64,000 nucleotides of DNA from Bostrychus sinensis (taxonomy: Eukaryota; Chordata; Actinopteri; Gobiiformes; Eleotridae), in NCBI GenBank assembly GCA_020698575.1, contig CM036240.1, positions 21,784,711 through 21,848,710 of the forward strand. The letters are read 5' to 3'. The position numbers and the translations under genes were made by a program. Shown here piece after piece: positions 31,363 through 42,100 of the stretch (its first letter is position 1; each line of letters starts with the position of its first letter). A model generated the notes under the pieces. It saw only the letters and a program-made list of their open reading frames with translations. It did no database searches and had not been told where the DNA came from.

Positions 31363-34090
31363 GAAGTGAATATTATTGACTCTTGAGAAGTAGTGCAAAA
31401 TGGAGCAATGAGGGTTGTTTGCTCTCTTTAGGCCTCTGAGCCTCGACTTGTCATTGGTGGAAAAAGGGAGACTCCACTGACTGCTTCAAAGCTAATGTTA
31501 GCCAACTCGAGAGCGAGGCTCGGACGTCTAAAGGCCAGCTGCTAGGCCACTCTTTGCCATAAACAACCTACATAAATATGCAAGTGCTTTAAAGCTATTA
31601 TAAAAAACAACTTAGTTAAAGTCTATTCGCGCGGTTACAGTGAGGCTGGATAAAAGTGGAACAAACATTAGCTAAAAATGAGCCACTACGGCGGGGCGAG
31701 GCAACGCATTGCATAACCGCAAGTCCTCGTGTGGTAGAGAAGGGTTTTAGTAAATAATAAGCACATTGTTGTTCATAATTTCAACTTATTTTCTCAAAAT
31801 CACACTTTAACACTACTCGTAGAAAACTTTTAAAACGGAAATAGAATAAACGGAAACAAAACAGCATAGGGCAAATGGAAAGGAGCCGGAAATCCTGGCT
31901 AAGGTTTACAACGCGGTGAGACTTCCGAGACGGGCTACGACAATTACCGCTACAGTTTAAGACAAGCTAGCGGCGACTACGACACAAATATATCACACAC
32001 ATGAGAAAACAACAACATAAAAAGAACTACGCCAAGGAGTGGGGACTTGAACGCAGTATTTATCGTCTTCAAACAAATACGTACTGTGCTCAAAGATGAA
32101 AGGTGAATCCGCGCAGCTGCAGTAATCTCGTTTCACTAGCTAGTTTAGGTCTTGTTTTTGCTATCATTTACTTTTAAACAGTAACGGCTGAAATTTACAC
32201 TTTCCTCTTCTAACACACTTTCAAAGCAATGTAATAAAGATAAGCCGTCAAACAATATTGCGTTAGCTTAATATTAACGCTCTGATGGCTTCACTGTGGT
32301 CGGCCGCTCACCGAAGCCAATGGGGAAATAAACAAGAGCTAGCTTAGCTTAGCCAGTGAGCTACAAAATAGCGGGAAGAATGCAAACAACAATCGAGCAA
32401 TTTACATTACACTATTTAAGCACACTCAACATAGTGTAGACACAAATGCCCATACCTCTTACAATTATGGCTTAAAATGGTTCATAAAATGAAGAGATAC
32501 GGTCAAAATTCACTTAAAGTCGATTCGTACAATGCAAGTTTTTTGGTCAACTACACTGCACAGAGGGGCGGAGACTAACTGGCAAGAATGAAGTTACCAT
32601 TGAAACTACATAGAAAATATTGTGTATTTACGTGTTTTGTGGACTAAAAAGGATGTGTTTAAATTGATTTACTCGCTGTTGAAATACCATTTGCTACTGG
32701 CATGGGAATTGTTTGGGGGGGTTAAACTTTAAATTGTATTTATTTGTTCAAATCTATTTTACTTTCTTACAGACAGAAAGTATTTTAATCAAAGGAATAT
32801 GTGTTCTACTAACAAGCAAGCCCCAAAGACACCGATCTGATCTAACCAGTTTTGTCTTCCTAAAAACAACCAACCAAACAAAAAAAAAAAAAAAAACAGC
32901 ATATAGTACTTTCTCACAGAGTTTAGGTTTTGGAGAATAGGTTGACTCTGAACAGAGAGTATACTATTTACAGCTCTTTAAAAAAAATCCATTTTGTTAT
33001 TATTGCACAATATTGAATGTCCTCAATAAATTGTATGAGTGCACTGCCGAATGATTTTAGGGTATCTTTTTTTAAAATTTTGTCTGATTTGGGTAACCAG
33101 TAATCATATGTGAAATTTGATTTACTTTTTAAATAAATGCAGCCATGTAAAATTCATTTCTATGCTTCTACTTTTGTATGGTATCAACAGAAGTCAGCAA
33201 ACCGCAAGTAGACCTCCTACTATGTATTGGCAATTATTTTGGCCATAGCTAAATGAAGTTGCTCTAAACCTGGAGCTTTTCCATATACAGGTGGTGTCCA
33301 ATAAATTAGAATTAGGTAAGTGTATTTTTCTTCAAAAGATTCAATTCAAAAAGTGAAACACTTAAAGCCTATCTATAGTTTCAGTACATGCAGAGTGAAA
33401 CATATCAAGTTGCAGTGTATTTTCCAATTAGTTGGTTGAAAAATAATTGCAGCTTGCAGTTTTTATTTTCAAAGATGTTATTTTGTTGAGACTTGATTGT
33501 GTTGTTAGAGAAAATAATTTGTAATTATTTGGCTTTTGAAAACAAAAGACTTTATGTATGTGCGTTTAGTTACTTGACAACATCAAAAGGGACTTGTTAG
33601 AGGCCCTCTAACATTTGCACATTTTCAAATCAGGCCCTTTTTGAAAATTAGTTTGGACACCTCTGCTCTAAATGAACAGGAAACATTTGCAAAGGTTTCC
33701 TGAGCCTTTAAATGGTCTTATTCTGGTTCAAGTGGCTACATAGTCATGGGGAGGGCTACAGACAGTCACTCCAGTCACTGACCCCTCCACAGAGAGGATG
33801 AACCACAAAAGGTAATTGAGAAAGAAGCTGTCCCCTCACAGAGTTCTGTATTAAAGCATATGACTGGAAATTTTAGTGGAAAGGAAAAAAAAGTGTTAAG
33901 AGTGAAAAATGCACAGCAGCATGGATAGTTGCATTCTGGAGAGAAATGTTCTTTACTGTTGTGAATCACACAGGCTGGTGCTTATCGTAGAAAAATAATG
34001 ATATTCTGTATATTCTATATTATCCATTGTATATGCAGGAAATGCAAAAATCTATCATAGATATTTCGTATTATTCTGAAGAGACTTTGG
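31363..34090. promoter_or_regulatory. Intergenic/5' regions between divergent gabpa and u2af1
   Basis: About 2.7 kb, the only candidate promoter space for gabpa (minus) and u2af1 (plus). It contains ETS-like words ccggaaat (about 31886) and acttccg (31921, CGGAAGT on the minus strand), a GC-box-like ggggcgg (about 32564), and a CCAAT word (about 32316). A possible gabpa 5' non-coding exon donor (AAGAG/GTATGG, minus) is at about 32456. At 33290-33420 a short AT-rich stretch resembles a fish DNA-repeat tail. No other gene is seen. Confidence 0.45.
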
Positions 34091-34100
34091 CGGAAGTGAT
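34091..34100 (+). promoter_or_regulatory. u2af1: ETS/GABP-type site before the u2af1 start
   Basis: cggaagtgat lies 37 bp upstream of the u2af1 ATG and matches the core CGGAAGTG bound by GABP-type ETS proteins. One match is weak evidence, but its position at the 5' end of a housekeeping gene is typical. Confidence 0.45.
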
Positions 34101-34136
34101 GTTGAGGCAGCTTGGCGAGCACAGGTTAGCATCAAG

Positions 34137-37100
34137 ATGGCAGAGTATCTGGCGTCCATTTTTGGAACAGAAAAAGATAAGTAAGTAATTTAAAATAGTT
34201 TTCATATGTAGTTCTTTATTTTGACTACCAATAAAGCCATGTGTTTATTGATTATACAACATGTTCTATTTCAGTGCTTTTGAACACCTCTCGCTAGCGC
34301 TGATGCTAACAAGCTAACGCGCTGCAATTGTTCCATTTGGAGCTCAAGGGGCTGTCCGCTATTGAAGCCAGTCATTTGTGTTTCTGAAATTAACTTGAGG
34401 CACAACGTTGTTTTAACTTGATTGGCTTATATCAGACCTATATCTACCTACTGCTGTGTTCAGAAGTAGTCTGTTAACGAACACACGTTCCTTTTAGGAA
34501 ATTATGAAGACAGTGGTAATGTATTAACATCCAGGGATGTGTATTAGGTAGGCAGTATTAAGCCAAAACACATATTGCAGGATTTTTATGTCTCTAATAA
34601 ACGTTTATGTCTTATGTCTGACTACACAAAGGTCCCTGCATAGTCGAAACAACAAAAACTACAAATACAACTCGTTTTTTAAAATTATTTCTATTTACAT
34701 TTTTTAGTTACAACAATATAAACATATCACACGTTTGATTTCGCATGTATACAAAAAACGAAAACAAAACAAGAACACTACACCTGCACATACACACACA
34801 AGTAATGAGGTCTGTCTTATTTCTTATTGAAATATTCTATAAGGATTGCCAAATCAAGTACAATAGCTTTTATTTATTTCATAGTGAAAATTTGATTTTC
34901 TGTAATTGTAAATGCTGCATTATGTCTCTTAAAACGGCTTGATAGGTCGGAGGGCTTTTGCTTTTCCAATTAAGCAAAAAGAAATGGTCCCTCTTATATT
35001 TTATATTATAGAGGGGACCATCAAACCTGTCAATGGTCCTGAATCTGCTTATTATTAAGATCCTCTCCTGTAGGCGCCACACCAAATAGTGCTGTCATTG
35101 GATCTGGGGGGAGTCGTTTTTTGAAGATTTTGGACAAAGTTTCAAATGTTTTAGTCCAGTAGGAGGTGATGTTGGGGCATGCCCAGAACATGTTTGACTG
35201 TGAAGCAAAGGAGTGTCCGCAATGTCTTCAGTTTTGACAGATGTAGTCTGTGTAAAACTTTAAACTGTAATAAGCCATGCCTGCAACAAATAGAAGAGGA
35301 GTGAGCCCGCTCCTGAGCCTCAGTTCACTGGTCCTCAGTGATGTTTATTCCCAGCTCATTGCACCAAGCGTCCCTCAGATGATCTAGTGTGGTTGTACAA
35401 TCTGAGAGAGTTTATTATAAATCTTAGAGGCACATTAACTAGTGCATATTCTTGTGGTTGACTGGAAAAAGATGGAAACATCTCTTTGATGAAATTACAA
35501 GTTTGCAAATACTTAAAAAAATATTTTTTTTTCTTCTTTTAAACATATATTTGTTCTGTTGCTATTAACTAGTTGTGCCAAAGTGACAGACTGATGGAAT
35601 AGCCTGTACCGTATTCTTTACATATACTATATATAGATATATATCAGTCAGGAAATCTATTTCTCATCTGTTTAAAGAATGTATTTTTAAATATTAAAAT
35701 TTATACTTAATTTTTGTTCTCTGTTTTTCAACAGAGTGAACTGTTCTTTTTATTTTAAAATTGGTGCCTGTCGACATGGAGACCGATGCTCCAGGTTGCA
35801 TAATAAACCGACATTCAGCCAGGTATGATTACAACCATAAACTAGATATATTACAGCTTGTGTTTTACATTTTTGTTGCAACTGACTCATCTTGTCCTAC
35901 TGAAATGTATAATTAAATGCTTTATTATTGTTTTTCAGACAATTGCCTTGCTGAACATTTATCGCAACCCTCAAAACAGTGTGCAATCTGCTGATGGCAT
36001 GACCTGTAAGTGCTTCAACCATTTATTCACTTGTACAAATATGCTCTTTTTAAGCCTGTTTTTTATTACCCCTAGGTGCCATTACTGATATGGAGATGCA
36101 AGAGCACTATGATGAATTCTTTGAGGTAATGTATTCCATTATTTCAGTGTGCATTACATTTGCCAATTCAAGCATTCACAATGATACAAATTGATGACCC
36201 CGTAACATAAGTAGTTTTGACTTTTGTGTTTTGTTTAGGTGTGTTTCTGAATTACACCAATGTCATTTTTTCTAATTATTTTTAGATTAAAACAAGTGAA
36301 ACCCAGGGCTTCAATTGTTTTTAACAATTTGATATTAAATAAATTTTACACATAACCTTTATATTAATGTATTAAGTATACGCTAAGTCATCTAACCTGT
36401 TTTGTCTGCAATTCTGTTAGGAGGTCTTCACAGAAATGGAAGAAAAGTATGGCGAAGTGGAGGAGATGAATGTATGTGACAACCTTGGGGACCATTTAGT
36501 CGGAAATGTATATGTGAAGGTCTGTATTAATATAAACACGTCTATGTCTTCTGATTTTACACCTTAGCATTGCTAAGATTCTCTTTTTGTGTTGCTATAT
36601 TGCAGTTTCGATATGAAGAAGATGCTGAAAAGGCCGTGATAGATCTTAATAATCGCTGGTTTAATGGTCAGCCCATCCATGCCGAGCTTTCTCCTGTCAC
36701 AGACTTCAGAGAAGCGTGCTGCCGCCAATATGAGATGGGGTAAGTGTGTCTAAAGTACAGTAGAGTAAAAAACAAGGGCCACTGACAATGACACTGTTCA
36801 GGCCTAACATGGCCACTGAGAGGTGAAGTGAAGAACAGATTATTCTTATGGCTAGACGACTAGGTCATAGCGTCTCTCAACTGGCAGCTCTTGAGGGGTG
36901 TTCCCTGTATCAAGTGGTCAGTATCTAATAAAAAAGGAATAGTGGGGAATCAGCAGTAGCACTGCTGAAACGATTTGTTGCTCTAAAAGTGTGCAAAAGG
37001 CTGCTGTTGCTTCCTGCCAACGTCCTACTGATCTACGCTGCCCTAAAAAAAGATATCTGCTTGTGTACTCGGGGTTAAGGTGGGGACGTTAGTTACTGCT

Positions 37101-37517
37101 CTCTGATACTGCTTTACCAATAGGCTGCTTCAAGTTACTGTAAAAAAAAAAAAAATTTCTTAAGATGTGTTCTTTATTTGTTTTTTTGTTTTTTTTGTAT
37201 TTGTTTTTTTGCAGAGAGTGCACTCGTGGTGGCTTCTGTAACTTCATGCATCTGAAGCCCATCTCACGAGAACTGAGAAGAGAGCTTTATGGCCGCCGAA
37301 GGAAAAAGTAAACCTCATTCATCTCAACACTATAAAGTCATTTTCTATGTAATAAAGCATTATGTAATAATTAAGTCTTTTTGACTCTTTCAGCCGACAC
37401 AGGTCTCGCTCACGGTCGAGGGAGAGGCGGTCTCGCTCCAGGGACCGGGGCAGAGGAGGGGGCCGTGACCATGACCGCCGTCGCTCCAGAGATAGAGAAC
37501 GTTCAGGAAGATTTTGA
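34137..37517 (+). CDS. u2af1: U2 small nuclear RNA auxiliary factor 1 (U2AF35)
   Basis: Eight exons: 34137-34180, 35735-35822, 35939-36005, 36076-36125, 36421-36519, 36606-36739, 37215-37307, 37394-37517; 699 nt, 232 residues (human 240). It is the small subunit of the U2AF heterodimer, which recognises the AG of 3' splice sites in the nucleus. Order: start MAEYLASIFGTEKDK, first CCCH zinc finger (CRHGDRCSRLH; the Ser equivalent to human S34 is kept), U2AF-homology RRM (about 65-147), second CCCH finger with REACCRQYE (equivalent of human Q157 kept), then an RS tail ending RDRERSGRF. Exon 35939-36005 is 67 nt and encodes the constitutive exon-3 form (TIALLNIYRNPQN). The glycine run of the human RS tail is shorter here, which explains the length difference. 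All introns are GT-AG. Confidence 0.97.
34680..35410 (-). mobile_element. L1-type LINE reverse-transcriptase C-terminal fragment
   Basis: In u2af1 intron 1, minus-strand translation shows LLQFKVLHRLHLSK, then a HVLGMPQHHLLLD stretch, then FFLLNWKSKSPPTYQAVLRD. These correspond in order to the conserved C-terminal region of vertebrate/fish L1 ORF2 (LQFKVLHRxHxSK, then xLLNWKxxxPP). Frameshifts break the frame, and the 5' part is missing. Confidence 0.65.
36780..37110 (+). mobile_element. Tc1/mariner-type transposase N-terminal relic
   Basis: In u2af1 intron 6, the plus strand reads SEEQIILMARRLGHSVSQLA followed by ALEGCSLYQVVS, which resembles the helix-turn-helix start of some fish Tc1-like transposases (RRLGHSxSxLAxxxGCSxxxVVS). 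Stop codons interrupt the frame and no ends are visible. Confidence 0.45.
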
Positions 37518-37682
37518 TCTATAAGCCATGAATAACTGTCTTTCCTGTGTGACTGTGTAGTCATCATTAGTCTTTTTTTAAGTTTATACTCTTCAAAGCT
37601 AAATTTGGACTAATTGAACAGTGTCTATTTGAAACTGTGGCATACATGTATTCTTTTTTCTTAAAACCTAAAAAATGTTGTC

Positions 37683-37688
37683 ATTAAA
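37683..37688 (+). terminator. u2af1: u2af1 polyadenylation signal ATTAAA
   Basis: ATTAAA 166 bp after the stop codon, followed by a T-rich stretch (gtctgtcttgggtgttg). It gives a short 3' UTR. Confidence 0.55.
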
Positions 37689-37709
37689 GATTTTTACTGA
37701 ATTAGTCTG

Positions 37710-38390
37710 TCTTGGGTGTTGAAAAATTATGATGCCTGGGTTTCCTTTTCTGAGTTATATTACTTAAGACTTAAAAAAAGGTAAGGAAAGCTCTTTCTTT
37801 CTACAACACAGTACTTTTTGATGTACTTTTTATAACAAGATATTGTCTCATTTACCATTACGGTAACCACCTTTTAAAAAGTGGGACAAGTTGTGGGATT
37901 TGGTGGGACAGACTTGGGAGAATTACATGCTGTTATATATCTAACTTAACGTCTTACAAGTTGCTTCAGTTAAGGGCCTATTAAACATTTGATGTGCTGT
38001 TTTCATTCCAAAAACATTTTGCAAAGTAATGTCTTGACTGAGACTTTATTTCTTGGAATAAAAAAAAAAAAAAATCAAAGCTCTGCATTTTCTCAAAACT
38101 ATCCAGCACAAGCTCCCAGCAACACACCAGCCACATATTCCAACCCAGCAAGATAGGATGCCTACAATATTTATTATATATTTGACACCACAAATACTGA
38201 CCTAACCATGCTGTTCTTAATTTGAATCTCACTTTCAATGGGCACCAATGAAAAAGAGGGATATTATCTTAATAAGTGGGACGGGGGGACAGACGCCTAA
38301 ATGGCTGTGTAGTACAACCAAAAGTGGGACAGGGGGCCATCCTATTTACCATATTTAACCGATACGAAAATGTAGAAATTAAAGCTGAAA
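37710..38390. other. Intergenic DNA between u2af1 and cbs
   Basis: No gene. The words gtgggacaagt/ggtgggacag and gtgggac recur several times at 37880-38335, separated by about 400 bp of unrelated DNA, suggesting a small repeat-bounded insertion. Confidence 0.4.
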
Positions 38391-38397
38391 ACTCTGT

Positions 38398-38429
38398 CCA
38401 ATCAGAGTTTAGAGCTCGTGTCCAATCAG
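38398..38429 (+). promoter_or_regulatory. cbs: Twin CCAAT boxes of the cbs promoter
   Basis: CCAATCAG occurs at 38398-38405 and again at 38422-38429, 24 bp apart, about 90 and 115 bp before the donor of the inferred non-coding first exon. NF-Y binds paired CCAAT boxes of this kind; binding here is inference. Confidence 0.5.
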
Positions 38430-38439
38430 CGTCTTGGCC

Positions 38440-38519
38440 GATAGCCTGAGTCCGTCCCCGGTGGGACTGTGGGCTCTGCTCTCTGTAGTCACAGCTGCTT
38501 GTGACTGGTTTTCTCCTCG
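38440..38519 (+). other. cbs: Inferred non-coding exon 1 of cbs
   Basis: Ends at TCCTCGG/GTAAGT, a strong donor, and would splice to the acceptor CTTTGCAG/ATGAACC at 39127/39128. The 5' limit is a guess. Fits the usual cbs structure, with the start codon in the second exon. Confidence 0.5.
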
Positions 38520-38747
38520 GGTAAGTACCACTCTTAAGTTTATCCCATTCCTATATATTGGTAACTAACGACAGCATGAATAATTGGTTTTAAATGCATT
38601 TGAAATGTGAAAGTCGATTTCTTAGCCTATTTCAGCTGCTTCGTTTTGTTTATTTAGGTTAGGCTATGAGAATAAAACGCCAATTTCCTTAATAAAATAG
38701 GCTAAAAATTAGCCTATATAACCTACTCTTATTTTATTTGCCAAATA

Positions 38748-38812
38748 CAATACTAAATACTACAGGCCTATAGAATATCGTGTTGTCTTCTGAAACCCAG
38801 CAATCAAATGAC
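38748..38812 (+). repeat. Dispersed repeat 'tactaaatactacaggcc', copy 2
   Basis: Same order and strand as the copy at 12178-12245, including gaaacccagcaat at the 3' end. It lies in the inferred first intron of cbs. Confidence 0.65.
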
Positions 38813-39127
38813 TTTATTAAAATCTAAAATACATGCCCAAAAATCATTACTTCAAAAAAGTGTCCCACAAAAACAAAACAATAAAAATTTAAAAATTTAA
38901 TTTACTGATATCTAATGTGTTATTTTTCTTTACCTTTGTACAGTAGGTAGTAACTAATTGTGCATAATTTACATAAAAAGGTATGGAGTTGCCCCAAACT
39001 ATTTTAGTTATTTAGCCTAAGTAAATGGCAAGTTTTAATGTAATGCCTTTTCTATTACCTGAATAAATGAACTGAAAAGACAGCTGTGTAATTGTGAATA
39101 ACCCAAGTTCAGTGTGTTTCTTTGCAG

Positions 39128-39154
39128 ATGAACCATGCCTTCTTCATCAAGTGA
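39128..39154 (+). promoter_or_regulatory. cbs: Overlapping upstream ORF of cbs
   Basis: The exon begins exactly with ATG (39128), opening an eight-codon frame (MNHAFFIK, stop at 39152-39154) that overlaps the main start at 39135 in another frame. Its context is weak (C at -3), while the main ATG has A at -3. Confidence 0.55.
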
Positions 39155-42100
39155 CTCTGAGGCAGCAGCACACAGACTTGAGGATCAAAGTGGGAATCAG
39201 GTGGTTAGGGAAGTGAAATCTGCCAGTGAGGCTCAGTCCAGCATAGCCTCTGAGGATGGAGCCAGCAGTGAAGAGCAACTGGGAAACAGATGTGCAGTCA
39301 CCCCCGAAAGAAACTGGATACGGCCTGATTTGCCCAGTAAATGCACCTGGAGAGTAGGTGTACCGCTTTCAGAGTCACCTCATTGTCACTCACCACGGTA
39401 GGTATTGCACAGAGAAAAACTAAAATCTCATATTGGAAATGTGCACTGCCTAACTACTACCGTCACAAGATTTCCAAAACACCACATGAATCCATGTTGT
39501 TCATTAAATTACAAATATAAATGTTTATATTTTTCTTTGCTTGCAGGACAAAGGCACCCGGCATCTTGCCTGACATCCTTTGGCGAATTGGAGACACGCC
39601 TGTGGTTCGTTTGAATAAAATTCCCAAAGAGTACGGATTGGAGTGTGAGATCTGTAAGTAAAAAAATAATACAGAAATATATAAACGTAGTAAAACAGTA
39701 TGGCACTATTTATCTCTACCAAGATTTGTCATCCAATACTCTCTATTCATATGCAAATATCAATATGCAAATATCAAAGAGTGTTGGTAACTCAGTTTAT
39801 ACCCCTTAAGAAAGAAAACATTAAAGTATTGTGTATCTTTTGGCCTTCTGTCACACCCATTGAGAAGAAAGGTTAAAATAAAAGGTTTGATCAGTGACCA
39901 GTGCGGAGTGACTTCTGGCTGAACCTCAGGCTTTACAGAAGGACCACAGAAATCTCCTCTCATAGTCCCACATCTTTCTTCGGTTTGGTACTATTAGGTT
40001 TCCCTAGCTGAACCTTTTTCAGTTGGTGGCCCACGTCAGTGAAGACAACGTCTGTCTGAGTCTAATCTGCTGAGACATAGCCTTTGACACTGCATTAAGC
40101 AATGAAAGTGAGCACTTGCTGGCTGTTTGTCTGTGGCAGAAAGGCACCCTTTTCTGGGATTAATCTCTGGTTTATCAGAGATTTCACTCATGTTTCAAAG
40201 TTGGGCAATTGCCAACTTCTAAACAAGCGAACCATCATTACTGTTGTAACAAGTGAAGATCTGTTCTGGTTTTAGTGGCCAAGTGTGAGTACTTTAATGC
40301 TGGTGGCAGTATTAAAGACCGTATTGCAATGAGGATGGTAGAAGATGCTGAGAAAGCTGGGATCCTCAAACCCGGTGGTACAATTATTGAGCCGAGCTCT
40401 GGTAACACAGGTATTTACATAAATCATTCATTGTTACTTTAACAATCCTTACTTTATCAATAAAGTTGTTATCTAGTGCAGGTACTAAATATATAATACA
40501 TGACATTGCTTTGTGCAGGTATAGGCATCGCTTTAATTGCTGCAGTAAAAGGTTATCGCTGTATTATAACAATGCCCCAGAAAATGAGTATGGAAAAGGT
40601 ATAGCGCTGTTTAAATATTAGATTGGAGTGAGGTATTTTGTTTCAGTGCCCTTTTGTAACCTGGATTCTATGTTGTAGGTGAACATCCTGAAGGCTCTTG
40701 GAGCAGAAATTGTGCGCACACCAAATTCTGCATCATTTGATTCAGCGGAGTCCCATATTGGCGTGGCGTGGCGTCTGAAAAATGAGATCCCCAATTCACA
40801 CATCCTCGACCAATATCGCAATCCCAACAACCCCCTGGCTCACTATGAAAACACAGCTGAGGAGATTCTTGAGCAGTGTGATGGTTTGTGCTTAATAGCC
40901 TACTATACAAGAAAAATACAATAAATAGATAAATTGGTATAAAAGTTTCAAGTATATTTCATTTAGCTTCTAGGACTGATTTTTTATTGGCTGTAGAAAG
41001 CTAAAGATCTGTTTTTATTTAATTTTAATTAAAAAAAAATTAAATATGTAATTTTTAACAGGTCAAGTGGACATGGTAGTGGCTGGAGCTGGGACAGGAG
41101 GAACACTCACTGGTGTAGCTCGAAAATTAAAAGAGCGATGCCCAAATGTCAAGGCAAGACAATATTATTTGAGATAAAACAAATTAACAATATAAGATAG
41201 AAGAATATATATGAAAAATCTATTGCCTGAAGTATCCAATTTGACCTAAAGTGTAAAACTGGTATTGTTTTGTCACAGTATAGCTCACACAGTTGAGTAT
41301 CCAGCACATGTACAAGTGACTACAGTTCACTTCGGTGTCATTGGTTTGAGTCTGGACTCTGGCGATGTAACAAATCTTTGTGATCACTCCTCTATAGTTT
41401 CCTGTCACGTTTCCACTTTTCAAACTAAAAGCATAAAATAAAAGGCCAAAAAACAGCTTTTAAAAAATTTATTGTTTTGTTAATTTCAGATCATTGCAGT
41501 GGATCCTGAGGGCTCTGTTCTCACCAAATCAGAAGAAAATGATCAACAAAAATCATTTGAAGTCGAAGGCATTGGTTATGACTTTATTCCTACTGTGTTG
41601 GACAGATCTGTGAGTACAACAAAGCATTTTTGTGTTTTAATAAGATTCAGTTAAAATGGCCTAATGTTGATTTTTGCTCTAGGTTGTTGACTTATGGTAT
41701 AAAGCCAGTGACAAAGAGACATTTACCATGGCACGCAAGCTGATCAGGGATGAAGGCCTGTTATGTGGTAAGTTTCCAGATATACAGAAACGCTATGCTA
41801 TAGATAGCATACCTTTTTTGTCTATTACATTTTGTTTTACATAGTAATCCATACTTTTTCCATTAGGGGGCAGCAGTGGCTCGGCGATGGCTGCAGCAGT
41901 GTCGATGGCGCGGCAGCTTAGAGATGGTCAGCGTTGTGTGGTCATTTTGAGCGACTCGGTCCGCAACTATATGTGAGTCATAATGGTTAAAGAACCGCAA
42001 TCGAGCAACAAGGTATCACAAGCCAGTGTGCCCTTTGTGGTGGTCCCAACCCTGGATAAATGGAGAGGGCTGTGTCAGGAAAGGCACAAAAAAACCTATG

